From: Amylibacter sp.
GTDB lineage: Bacteria; Pseudomonadota; Alphaproteobacteria; Rhodobacterales; Rhodobacteraceae
DNA length: 7,046 bases
NCBI GenBank assembly: GCA_030625465.1
Contig: DAOUQS010000103.1
Coordinates: 1-7,046 of the forward strand
Direction of reading: 5' to 3'
A program made the position numbers and the translations under genes. This document shows, piece by piece, positions 1 through 7,046 of the stretch (position 1 is its first letter; each line of letters begins with the position of its first letter). The notes below the pieces were generated by a model. It searched no databases. It saw only the letters and a program-made list of their open reading frames with translations, and was not told the origin of the DNA.

Positions 1-18
1 GTCCCATCCATGAGATAG

Positions 19-1509
<1,491 letters not shown>

Positions 1510-2697
1510 ATGACACCGAACGCAAGGTATGCGGCCTCTATCGAGGTCATAAGCCGTATTTTAAGCGGTGAACCCGCCGAGAAAACCCTGACCAACTGGG
1601 CGCGGTCCAATCGCTATGCCGGATCGAAAGACCGGGCTGCGGTGCGTGATATTGTGTATGATTGCCTGCGCCAAAAGCGGTCATTGATGCACAATGCGGG
1701 CTTTGAAGGTGCGCGCGGGCTTGTGGCCGGGCATATTCTGGCAGCCGGGCAAGCGGTGGCGGATGTGTTTACGGGCGAACGCTTTGCGGCCGAGGTTTTA
1801 TCCGATAAAGAACAAGCAGGATTGGAGCAAAGTCGTATAACCCCGCCGGACGCGGTGCGTCTGGATGTTCCCGACTGGATACTGCCCGCATTGCAACAGG
1901 CGTTGGGTGATGGGCTAGAGGATAATCTGGCAGCCTTGCAAAAACGCGCACCACTGGATTTGCGGGTGAATGTGAAGAAAACCGATGTTGCACATGCTCG
2001 ATCCGCTTTGGCAAAAGACAATATAGAATGCGTTACTGTTGCGGGTGCTCCCAACGCTTTGCGTGTCACTGAAAACCCGCGCCGCGTGGCCCTTTCTGGG
2101 GCCTATCAAAGCGGCGTGATTGAAATACAGGATGCCGGCTCGCAGGCGGTTGTCGATATGCTGCCACTTGCAAAGGTTACATCCGTGTTGGATTATTGTG
2201 CCGGTGGCGGTGGCAAGACTTTGGCGATGGCCGCACTGGCAAATGATGCTGTGCGCTTTGATGCGTACGACCGGAGCAAGGCACGGATGAAAGATCTGGG
2301 TGCGCGGGCAAAACGGGCAGGGGCCAAGGTCCAGACCTTGCAAACCGACCCTGTTCTGGCAGGAAAAACCTATGATCTGGTGCTTTTGGACGCGCCATGT
2401 TCGGGCACTGGTGCCTGGCGGCGTAATCCTGACGGGAAGTGGCGCTTTACCGATGATGATCTGCGCGATCTGGTCAATACGCAGGCGAAAATACTGGCAG
2501 ACACACAAAGTCTGGTCGCGCCGGACGGGGTGTTGGCATATGTGACGTGTTCATTGTTGCAACAAGAAAACGAAACACAGCTTGAAGCTTTCCTTGCAGG
2601 GCATGAAGGCTGGGTTTTAATCAGGTCGAAGCGGTTTCATCCAAGCGATGGATCGGATGGGTTTTTCGTAGCTCTTTTTAAAAAGACACAACTATAA
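1510..2697 (+). CDS. rsmB: RsmB/NOP-family rRNA (cytosine-5-)-methyltransferase
   Basis: This is an S-adenosylmethionine-dependent RNA m5C methyltransferase of the RsmB/NOP family; E. coli RsmB methylates 16S rRNA C967. In its 395 residues the N-terminal ~100 look like the helical NusB-like RNA-binding region (for example GSKDRAAVRDIVYDCLR). The catalytic half follows: QDAGSQAV near 202-209, SAM-binding motif I DYCAGGGGKT at 228-237, motif IV DAPCSGTG with Cys297, and motif VI VTCS with Cys347. In the family the motif VI cysteine is the nucleophile and the motif IV cysteine helps release the product; both are present. The C-terminus FHPSDGSDGFFVALF is typical. The ATG begins right after the guaB stop (TAAATG) and has only a weak GGG upstream, which suggests translational coupling to guaB. 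Alphaproteobacteria may carry several RsmB/NOP paralogues, so the exact target base is not certain from sequence, and the symbol is given by family. Confidence 0.9.
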   Translation: MTPNARYAASIEVISRILSGEPAEKTLTNWARSNRYAGSKDRAAVRDIVYDCLRQKRSLMHNAGFEGARGLVAGHILAAGQAVADVFTGERFAAEVLSDKEQAGLEQSRITPPDAVRLDVPDWILPALQQALGDGLEDNLAALQKRAPLDLRVNVKKTDVAHARSALAKDNIECVTVAGAPNALRVTENPRRVALSGAYQSGVIEIQDAGSQAVVDMLPLAKVTSVLDYCAGGGGKTLAMAALANDAVRFDAYDRSKARMKDLGARAKRAGAKVQTLQTDPVLAGKTYDLVLLDAPCSGTGAWRRNPDGKWRFTDDDLRDLVNTQAKILADTQSLVAPDGVLAYVTCSLLQQENETQLEAFLAGHEGWVLIRSKRFHPSDGSDGFFVALFKKTQL

Positions 2698-2703
2698 GTT
2701 GCA

Positions 2704-2733
2704 TTGCGCTGGCATTTCCTTTTAACCTATAGA
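2704..2733 (+). promoter_or_regulatory. Weak candidate promoter for cckA
   Basis: TTGCGC at 2704-2709 and TATAGA at 2728-2733 could be -35 and -10 boxes with an 18-base spacer; the TTG start of the -35 is the best-conserved part. A transcript would begin near 2740 and leave a leader of only about 12 bases. The match is weak, and cckA might instead be read through from guaB-rsmB, since the gap is only 54 bases and no terminator is visible. Confidence 0.25.
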
Positions 2734-2740
2734 TTATAGG
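2726..2740. repeat. Perfect 6-bp inverted repeat in the cckA leader
   Basis: CCTATA (2726-2731) and TATAGG (2735-2740) are perfect inverted copies separated by GAT. The right arm ends inside the purine-rich AGGAAGGA ribosome binding site of cckA (2738-2745), six bases before its ATG. It could be a small RBS-touching hairpin or an operator half-site pair. It is not a Rho-independent terminator, because the stem is AT-rich and no T tract follows. Confidence 0.5.
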
Positions 2741-2751
2741 AAGGACATGCC

Positions 2752-4503
2752 ATGCAGCCCATCGTCTTAACGCTTAAGAACCTGTTTCAAATGGATCGCC
2801 GTATAATACTGTCGGTTGTTGTATTCGCCACAGGACTAATGCTGGCCGTGCAATTACTGCCCGAGGGTTTGCGACCCATTGCCCTGATGATACCGGTTAT
2901 TGTGTTTGTAACGGCGATTTGCACTTACGGGATGCTTGTAAACGCACTGAATGTGCCTGACGGGGCTGTGGTTGGAAATCCGCGAAGGACGGCTTTGCCC
3001 AAGGTGTCACCGATTACGGTTCAGGAATTGTTCGATGAATTACCCATCGCTTTGCTGCGTATCCGCAAGAACGGCAAGATCAGGCAGACCAACCGTTTTT
3101 CCCGAAATATCCTTGGTATCAAGGACGGAGAGATGCCGAACCTGTCTGAAATTGTTTCGGGCCTTACCAGACCGGTCCCCGATTGGCTGGATGATCTTAG
3201 CAAGCGCGCCGCAAACGGTGAGCCGAAACTGGTGCAGGTCACAGGGCCGAAATCGGAAATGTTTTTGCACGTTTCGATGATCAGTCTGGACCCAAGGGGT
3301 GGCTCTGATCTGATTGCGGTGATCAGTGACGCGACCGAGTTGAAAACCTTGGAAGCACAATTTGTCCAAAGCCAGAAAATGCAGGCGATCGGCCAGCTGG
3401 CGGGCGGTGTGGCGCATGATTTCAATAATCTTCTAACTGCCATTTCGGGCTATTGTGACCTGCTTCTATTGCGCCATGACAAGGGTGATCCGGATTACAG
3501 TGACTTGATCCAGATCAACCAAAACGCGAACAGGGCTGCCGCATTGGTCGGGCAGCTTCTGGCATTTTCACGCAAACAGACCCTGCAACCCAAAGTGCTT
3601 GATGTGGATGAGGCATTGGCCGATATGACCCATTTGCTGAACCGTCTGGTCGGTGAAAAGATAGCACTGTCGCTGAACTATGCGGAAAATCTGCCCAATG
3701 TATATGCGGACAAACGCCAACTGGAACAGGTTGTGATGAACCTTGTGGTGAACGCGCGCGATGCCATGCCCGCAGGCGGTCAGGTGGATATTCATACGTT
3801 GGAAGTAAGTTTTGACGCAGAGACCACCATCGCGCAGGCCCGTGTGCCAAAGGGCCGGTATGTTGAAATACGGGTGCAGGACACCGGCGGCGGGATTGAC
3901 CCGAAAAACCTTGCACATATTTTCGACCCGTTCTTTACCACCAAGGATATCGGCGAGGGCACCGGGCTGGGCCTGTCCACGGTTTACGGCATTATCAAGC
4001 AAACCGGCGGGTTTATTTTTGCCGACAGCATGGTTGGAACCGGCACCACGTTTCGTATTCTATTACCGGTAACAGATCATGCGGTGACGCCGGTTGAAGA
4101 ACCGGTCGCACAAGTCAGCATGACACCCGATACGTTAAAAGGAATCACGGTTTTGCTGGTCGAGGATGAGGTGGCCGTGCGCAGCTTTGCCGCGCGCGCG
4201 TTAGGGATGCAGGAGATCAAGGTGATCGAGGCAGGCTCGGCGGAAGAGGCATTGACGCTGCTGCGCGATCCCGAACTGGAAATCGATGTGATCGTCTCTG
4301 ACGTTGTGATGCCGGGGCAAGATGGCCCCACATGGGTACGGATCGCACTAAAAGACCGCCCCGATGTGAAGGTGATTTTTGTTTCCGGCTATGCCGAGGA
4401 AACCTTTTCCACCGAGTTCGGCAAAATTACGGGCGCGCAATTTCTGCCCAAACCGTTCACCTTGTCAAAACTTGTGCGCACCGTCCACGATCTGTGCGGA
4501 TAA
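2752..4503 (+). CDS. cckA: CckA-type hybrid sensor histidine kinase
   Basis: Inner-membrane hybrid histidine kinase. In Alphaproteobacteria CckA sends phosphate through ChpT to CtrA (and CpdR), controlling the cell cycle in Caulobacter and mainly motility, gene transfer agents and related traits in Rhodobacterales. The order seen is: two hydrophobic segments at about 17-36 and 42-64, one PAS-like region at about 90-197, HisKA with phospho-acceptor His222 in AHDFNNLL, HATPase with N box (Asn330, Asn334), DTGGG from Asp377, FDPFFTTK at 391-398 and GTGLGLS at 403-409, then a receiver with acidic pocket Glu471-Asp472, phospho-acceptor Asp517 in SDVVMP, Ser545 and Lys567. All catalytic residues are present. 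At 583 residues it is about 100 shorter than Caulobacter CckA (691, two PAS domains), consistent with one PAS domain missing. The ATG has AGGAAGGA at 2738-2745. The name rests on the [11 protein letters not shown] HisKA, the C-terminal receiver and the position near recA; chpT and ctrA are not in the window. Confidence 0.9.
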   Translation: MQPIVLTLKNLFQMDRRIILSVVVFATGLMLAVQLLPEGLRPIALMIPVIVFVTAICTYGMLVNALNVPDGAVVGNPRRTALPKVSPITVQELFDELPIALLRIRKNGKIRQTNRFSRNILGIKDGEMPNLSEIVSGLTRPVPDWLDDLSKRAANGEPKLVQVTGPKSEMFLHVSMISLDPRGGSDLIAVISDATELKTLEAQFVQSQKMQAIGQLAGGVAHDFNNLLTAISGYCDLLLLRHDKGDPDYSDLIQINQNANRAAALVGQLLAFSRKQTLQPKVLDVDEALADMTHLLNRLVGEKIALSLNYAENLPNVYADKRQLEQVVMNLVVNARDAMPAGGQVDIHTLEVSFDAETTIAQARVPKGRYVEIRVQDTGGGIDPKNLAHIFDPFFTTKDIGEGTGLGLSTVYGIIKQTGGFIFADSMVGTGTTFRILLPVTDHAVTPVEEPVAQVSMTPDTLKGITVLLVEDEVAVRSFAARALGMQEIKVIEAGSAEEALTLLRDPELEIDVIVSDVVMPGQDGPTWVRIALKDRPDVKVIFVSGYAEETFSTEFGKITGAQFLPKPFTLSKLVRTVHDLCG

Positions 4504-4553
4504 CCCTGAACTTTTGCTGGACAAGTATCATCGGTTTCGCGTTATTGTGCAGC

Positions 4554-5015
4554 ATGCGTCTTTTTACACGATGTCTTTTGCTTTTAAGCTTTGTCGGGGC
4601 GCCTGCGCACTCTTTTGAAACCGTTTTGCCGGATTTTGCGGGTGATCAGGCGGCGTTTGGCTTTATGCGCACGCGTATTATCGCCGCGATGCAACAAGGC
4701 CCGAATTTTGACGGGCATTATACCGTTATAACCGTTGGCTGTGGAACGCAGTGTGCGATCGGGTTCGTGGCCGACAATAAAACCGGAAAGGTTTATGATT
4801 TCCCTTACGGAGGCGAGGCGCATAGCCAGATGCATCTGGAATACGGCCTGGATACGGACAGTATACTGGTTGCGTTCAAAACCCATGAAGCGGGGCAAAG
4901 CCAGTGTGTTGCCAAAGAATTGCGGTTTAACGACGGTGAGTTTACCGAAGAACGCTTTGAGATATCCACCAAGAACAGCTTCATATGTCCATTGGCGTCT
5001 GAATTGTTTGAATAG
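4554..5015 (+). CDS. Secreted four-cysteine protein of unknown function
   Basis: A predicted exported protein of 153 residues that I do not recognise as a named family. The N-terminus has a positively charged MRLFTR, a hydrophobic core at about 7-15 and a cleavage-like region around APAHS (16-20), so export by Sec and a periplasmic mature protein of about 133 residues are likely. No lipobox or further membrane segment is visible. The mature part holds exactly four cysteines (63, 67, 118, 145), enough for two disulfides. The conserved-looking core is FDGHYTVITVGCGTQC followed by FVADNKTGKVYDFPYGGE; from memory, similar GHY-x-GCGTxC proteins occur widely in Proteobacteria without assigned function. 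The ATG at 4554 is chosen because it begins the signal peptide. No clear Shine-Dalgarno lies upstream, and the open frame continues back into cckA in a different frame. It starts 50 bases after cckA and may share its transcript. Confidence 0.8.
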   Translation: MRLFTRCLLLLSFVGAPAHSFETVLPDFAGDQAAFGFMRTRIIAAMQQGPNFDGHYTVITVGCGTQCAIGFVADNKTGKVYDFPYGGEAHSQMHLEYGLDTDSILVAFKTHEAGQSQCVAKELRFNDGEFTEERFEISTKNSFICPLASELFE

Positions 5016-5128
5016 GCATCATTTGATGTGCGGTGCTGGAAATGTGGGAAATATTAAAAATTCGACATCAATCCCTTTGTACATTAGCCTTGGCGAATAA
5101 TTTCTGAAAATACTCAATAGGGGCCTGC

Positions 5129-5956
5129 ATGACCGATAAATCTGAAACACAAAATAAAAAACCTGCCGTTAAAAAAATTACCAATTACAAATACGAAGCG
5201 GAACTGGCCAGATTGCAGATCGAATTGGTTAAATTGCAGGAATGGATCAAGGTTAAAGGTCTGAAGGTTGTAGTGATCTTTGAAGGTCGCGATGCGGCTG
5301 GCAAGGGGGGGACCATCAAGCGGATCACCGAGCCGCTGAATTCGCGCGCCTGTCGTGTTGTGGCTCTGCCTGCACCGACCGAACGCGAAAAAACCCAATG
5401 GTATTTCCAACGTTATGTGGCGCATCTGCCTTCAGAAGGTGAAATGGTGATATTGGACCGCTCATGGTATAATCGTGGCGGTGTCGAGCGTGTCATGGGG
5501 TTTTGCACGGATGAAGAGCATCAGGACTTTTTGCGCAGTTGTCCTGAATTTGAACGCATGTTGGTGCGTTCTGGAATTTTATTAATAAAATACTGGTTCT
5601 CGGTCAGCGACGAAGAACAGGAACGCCGTTTCCAAAAACGTCTGACCACGCCGACAAAACGCTGGAAGCTTAGCCCGATGGATCTGGAATCGCGTAAATT
5701 ATGGGTCGAATATTCCAAGGCGAAGGATATCATGTTCGCGCACACCGACATCAAGCAAGCGCCTTGGTATGTGGTGAACTCGGACATCAAGAAACATGCG
5801 CGGTTAAATTGTATCACCCATCTTCTGGACCAAATTCCGTATGAGGATACAACGCCTGAACCGATTGTTCTGGAAGCCCGCCCACCGCAGCAAGGTTATG
5901 TGCGTCCGCCGATGAATGACCAGACCTTTGTCGCGGAAATTCACGATAAGGTTTAG
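5129..5956 (+). CDS. ppk2: Polyphosphate kinase 2 (PPK2 family)
   Basis: Cytosolic PPK2-family nucleotide phosphotransferase. It moves phosphate between inorganic polyphosphate and nucleoside di- or triphosphates, linking polyphosphate stores to ATP/GTP pools. At 275 residues it fits the compact single-domain PPK2 type. Visible motifs are the P-loop GRDAAGKGG at 53-61 (Lys59), the Walker B/catalytic segment DRSWYNR at 110-116, and an arginine- and lysine-rich lid around 165-179 (RRFQKRL, KRWK). The lysine-rich N-terminus leads into the NYKYEAELARLQIELVKLQ helix usual in this family. The ADP-specific (class I) form is my best guess from length and overall pattern, but AMP versus ADP preference cannot be settled here. 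The ATG has AGGGG at 5119-5123. The gene sits alone after a 113-base AT-rich gap; AATAAT at 5096-5101 resembles a -10 box but lacks a convincing -35. It converges on the next gene. Confidence 0.95.
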   Translation: MTDKSETQNKKPAVKKITNYKYEAELARLQIELVKLQEWIKVKGLKVVVIFEGRDAAGKGGTIKRITEPLNSRACRVVALPAPTEREKTQWYFQRYVAHLPSEGEMVILDRSWYNRGGVERVMGFCTDEEHQDFLRSCPEFERMLVRSGILLIKYWFSVSDEEQERRFQKRLTTPTKRWKLSPMDLESRKLWVEYSKAKDIMFAHTDIKQAPWYVVNSDIKKHARLNCITHLLDQIPYEDTTPEPIVLEARPPQQGYVRPPMNDQTFVAEIHDKV

Positions 5957-5965
5957 GGCGCGGGC

Positions 5966-6562
5966 CTATATGCCAATGGTGTTGTAAATCTCGAAATCAC
6001 GGGCATAGGCATTTTGCAGCTCTTTCAACAGGGCAGGGCTAAGGGACAGCTCTGCCTTGGGGGAAACATTGCAGTGCGGCAGTTTTATCTGCACTTTTAG
6101 CCGCTCTTCCAGAAAGGCAACCATAGTGCCGATTTGATCGTAGCGAAACAGATGGGTCATGCCCATTGTGCCGTCTTTATCCGACACGAACGTGGCCTGA
6201 GACCCAACGCGGGCGAAAGCAGGTGGTTTCTCTTCTAAATAACCCGCGATAAACTGATCGAAACTGATGTTATGGGTGCTGTTGTTCGTGCCTTTCAGTT
6301 CCGGGCGGCTGCGGTATCTGTACCAGCTGCCCAGCCAGTCAACCGGTTCGCGAAATGCGGCGATACGGTCGGGTTCATCGTCCATCACAGTTGCCACAAA
6401 AGGTTCCAAAAAGCGTTTGTATTTACGATAAGGTGTATGTTTTACCGACGGATGTTTCGATAGACGCATCTCGCACAACGTGCCTAATGTGGTTTCAATT
6501 GCAGTCGATGCAGTCTTTGGTGTTGCGAAAAAAACCAGTTTTTTCTGCGTAAAAATCAACAT
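5966..6562 (-). CDS. Sulfotransferase-like protein
   Basis: A 198-residue cytosolic protein with the signature of P-loop sulfotransferases, which move sulfate from PAPS to an acceptor. The N-terminal strand-loop KLVFFATPKTASTAIE (residues 8-23) matches the 5'-phosphosulfate-binding loop, with Lys16 and Ser19/Thr20 where the phosphosulfate is gripped. AFREPVDWLGSWYRYRS (69-85) matches the 3'-phosphate-binding motif, with Arg71 and Ser79. The rest is an alpha-helical half ending in NVSP and a short C-terminal helix. It is compact compared with typical bacterial sulfotransferases (about 250-300 residues). From memory, close relatives in roseobacter genomes are often labelled gamma-glutamyl kinase; nothing resembling an amino-acid kinase fold is visible here, so I regard that label as wrong. 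The acceptor is unknown. The ATG has AGGT at 6570-6573 on the minus strand. The gene is divergent from recA and convergent with ppk2, with only 9 bases between the stops and no terminator hairpin visible. Confidence 0.8.
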   Translation of the reverse strand: MLIFTQKKLVFFATPKTASTAIETTLGTLCEMRLSKHPSVKHTPYRKYKRFLEPFVATVMDDEPDRIAAFREPVDWLGSWYRYRSRPELKGTNNSTHNISFDQFIAGYLEEKPPAFARVGSQATFVSDKDGTMGMTHLFRYDQIGTMVAFLEERLKVQIKLPHCNVSPKAELSLSPALLKELQNAYARDFEIYNTIGI

Positions 6563-6657
6563 GTTAAAGACCTGTCAGAGCTTGCTGCTATTATTGTTTT
6601 TGCTTTGTTTACTAATCATAAACCATCTTGCGTAAAAGTAGAAATGTAAAATTTATC

Positions 6658-6686
6658 TTGCAATGTTCCCGCTTTGATCTCATAAG
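6658..6686 (+). promoter_or_regulatory. Candidate recA promoter
   Basis: TTGCAA (6658-6663) and CATAAG (6681-6686), 17 bases apart, each match 4 of 6 positions of the housekeeping -35 and -10 consensus. Transcription would start near 6693, inside the SOS box, so bound LexA would block it. The match is modest; the position relative to the box is the main support. Confidence 0.4.
6665..6679. promoter_or_regulatory. Degenerate second LexA-like site
   Basis: GTTC-CCGCTTT-GATC fits GTTC-N7-GTTC with one mismatch. It lies 21 bases (two helical turns) upstream of the perfect box, in the opposite orientation, within the candidate promoter spacer. A single-mismatch match of this short motif can occur by chance. 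Confidence 0.3.
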
Positions 6687-6700
6687 AACATTAACAGAAC
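6686..6700. promoter_or_regulatory. SOS box (LexA-binding site) of recA
   Basis: GAAC-ATTAACA-GAAC is an exact match to the alphaproteobacterial LexA site, the direct repeat GTTC-N7-GTTC read on the other strand, first defined in Rhodobacter and relatives. It lies 49 bases before the recA start and just downstream of the candidate -10 box. LexA repression of recA, relieved by DNA damage, is the expected outcome. Confidence 0.88.
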
Positions 6701-6737
6701 AAACCAATCGTTGTCGCAAAGACTGCGATGTGAAATA

Positions 6738-6742
6738 AAGGG
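6738..6742 (+). promoter_or_regulatory. recA ribosome binding site
   Basis: AAGGG at 6738-6742 lies seven bases before the ATG at 6750. It decides the recA start: the later in-frame ATGs at 6771 and 6789 lack a well-spaced purine-rich site. Confidence 0.75.
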
Positions 6743-6749
6743 TAAAAAT

Positions 6750-7046
6750 ATGGGCGCTACAGTAGTGAAAATGACTGAAAGACAGGCAATGGATAAGCAA
6801 AAAGCACTGGAAGCGGCTTTAGGCCAGATCGAACGTCAGTTCGGCAAGGGATCGGTGATGAAGCTGGGGCAGAACAATGCTGCGCTGGAAATAGATGCCT
6901 CATCAACGGGTTCTTTGGGGCTTGATATTGCATTGGGCATAGGTGGTCTGCCAAAAGGCCGGGTTATTGAAATTTACGGGCCGGAAAGTTCCGGTAAAAC
7001 CACGCTGGCGCTGCATGCCATTGCCGAAGCGCAAAAAGCCGGCGGC
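6750..7046 (+). CDS. recA: RecA recombinase (N-terminal part, cut by window end)
   Basis: RecA is the DNA-dependent ATPase that forms filaments on single-stranded DNA, promotes strand exchange and activates LexA self-cleavage. Only the first 99 codons are in the window and the frame is open to the last base, so the gene is truncated by the window, not broken. After a variable leader of about 13 residues comes the typical N-terminal helix [19 protein letters not shown] (residues 14-32), then GKGSVMKLG, the [20 protein letters not shown] strand region (key positions about 56-75) and the P-loop GPESSGKTT at 77-85 (Lys83). Identification is unambiguous. Start 6750 is chosen over ATGs at 6771 and 6789 because of AAGGG at 6738-6742. 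Expression is most likely under LexA control through the box at 6686-6700. cckA lying upstream with recA nearby is a familiar arrangement in Rhodobacterales (from memory). Confidence 0.97.
   Translation, partial: MGATVVKMTERQAMDKQKALEAALGQIERQFGKGSVMKLGQNNAALEIDASSTGSLGLDIALGIGGLPKGRVIEIYGPESSGKTTLALHAIAEAQKAGG

Larger units (their letters stand above)
6563..6749. promoter_or_regulatory. Divergent AT-rich control region (sulfotransferase / recA)
   Basis: This 187-base spacer separates two divergent starts and is clearly more AT-rich than the genes beside it. The recA-proximal half carries the SOS box and a candidate promoter. The other half (about 6575-6660) holds T- and A-rich tracts and a TATGAT (minus strand, 6615-6620) that could serve as a -10 box for the sulfotransferase gene, without a good -35 partner. 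No small open reading frame with a ribosome binding site was found in it. Confidence 0.6.

Noticed and set aside
2674..2685. Self-complementary CTTTTTAAAAAG at the end of rsmB
   Set aside because: It is a coding run of Phe-Lys-Lys codons with no loop and no GC stem, so it is not a terminator.
2711..2725. TGGCA followed by a T-rich stretch, resembling a sigma-54 promoter
   Set aside because: The second element lacks the required GC of TTGC at the right spacing.
2722..2736. TTAA-N7-ATTA upstream of cckA, resembling a CtrA box
   Set aside because: Only one half-site matches; the second half differs at two of four bases, so the match is no better than chance in this AT-rich spacer.
4189..4200. 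Alternating CG run (five CG repeats at 4191-4200)
   Set aside because: It encodes an Ala-Arg-Ala stretch of the receiver domain and is explained by codon use.
4332..4553. 74-codon upstream extension of the secreted-protein frame, overlapping cckA
   Set aside because: It lies out of frame inside the conserved cckA receiver domain, and the signal peptide begins at the ATG at 4554, so the extension is an open frame by chance.
5017..5028. CATCATTTGATG just after the secreted-protein stop as a terminator
   Set aside because: Only about four usable base pairs with a four-base loop and no T tract following.
6771..6791. Alternative recA start codons at 6771 and 6789
   Set aside because: Neither has a well-spaced ribosome binding site, while 6750 has AAGGG seven bases upstream.
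6757..6954. 65-codon minus-strand open frame
   Set aside because: Antisense to the conserved N-terminus of recA, with no family features.

Overview
The window looks like chromosomal DNA of a marine-type alphaproteobacterium, most likely a member of the Rhodobacterales. Four things point there: a CckA-type hybrid histidine kinase (confined to Alphaproteobacteria), a recA preceded by the alphaproteobacterial SOS box GAAC-N7-GAAC, a roseobacter-style sulfotransferase-like protein, and a moderate GC content with short spacers. No mobile element, CRISPR array, tRNA or rRNA is visible, and coding density is high.

Layout. Positions 55-2697 hold a two-gene unit: guaB (IMP dehydrogenase) followed directly, with no spacer (TAAATG), by an RsmB/NOP-family rRNA cytosine-5 methyltransferase. 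A 54-base gap containing a perfect 6-bp palindrome next to the ribosome binding site leads to cckA (2752-4503), a membrane-bound hybrid kinase with two N-terminal membrane segments, one PAS-like region, HisKA, HATPase and a receiver domain. A small secreted four-cysteine protein of unknown function (4554-5015) follows. After a 113-base gap comes ppk2 (5129-5956), a polyphosphate kinase 2. It converges on a minus-strand sulfotransferase-like gene (5966-6562), with 9 bases between the two stop codons. A 187-base AT-rich divergent control region then precedes recA, which starts at 6750 and runs off the end of the window.

How the genes relate. The window is mostly housekeeping: guanine nucleotide synthesis, rRNA modification, a cell-cycle/motility phosphorelay kinase, nucleotide/polyphosphate phosphotransfer and recombination/SOS. 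Only guaB-rsmB looks tightly coupled. cckA and recA are often near neighbours in this order of bacteria (from memory); here three less conserved genes (secreted Cys protein, ppk2, sulfotransferase) lie between them. The clearest regulatory signal is the LexA box upstream of recA, with a degenerate second copy next to it.

I found no convincing undescribed multi-gene system. The least explained items are the four-cysteine secreted protein, the palindrome at the cckA start, and the paired LexA-like sites between recA and the sulfotransferase gene.
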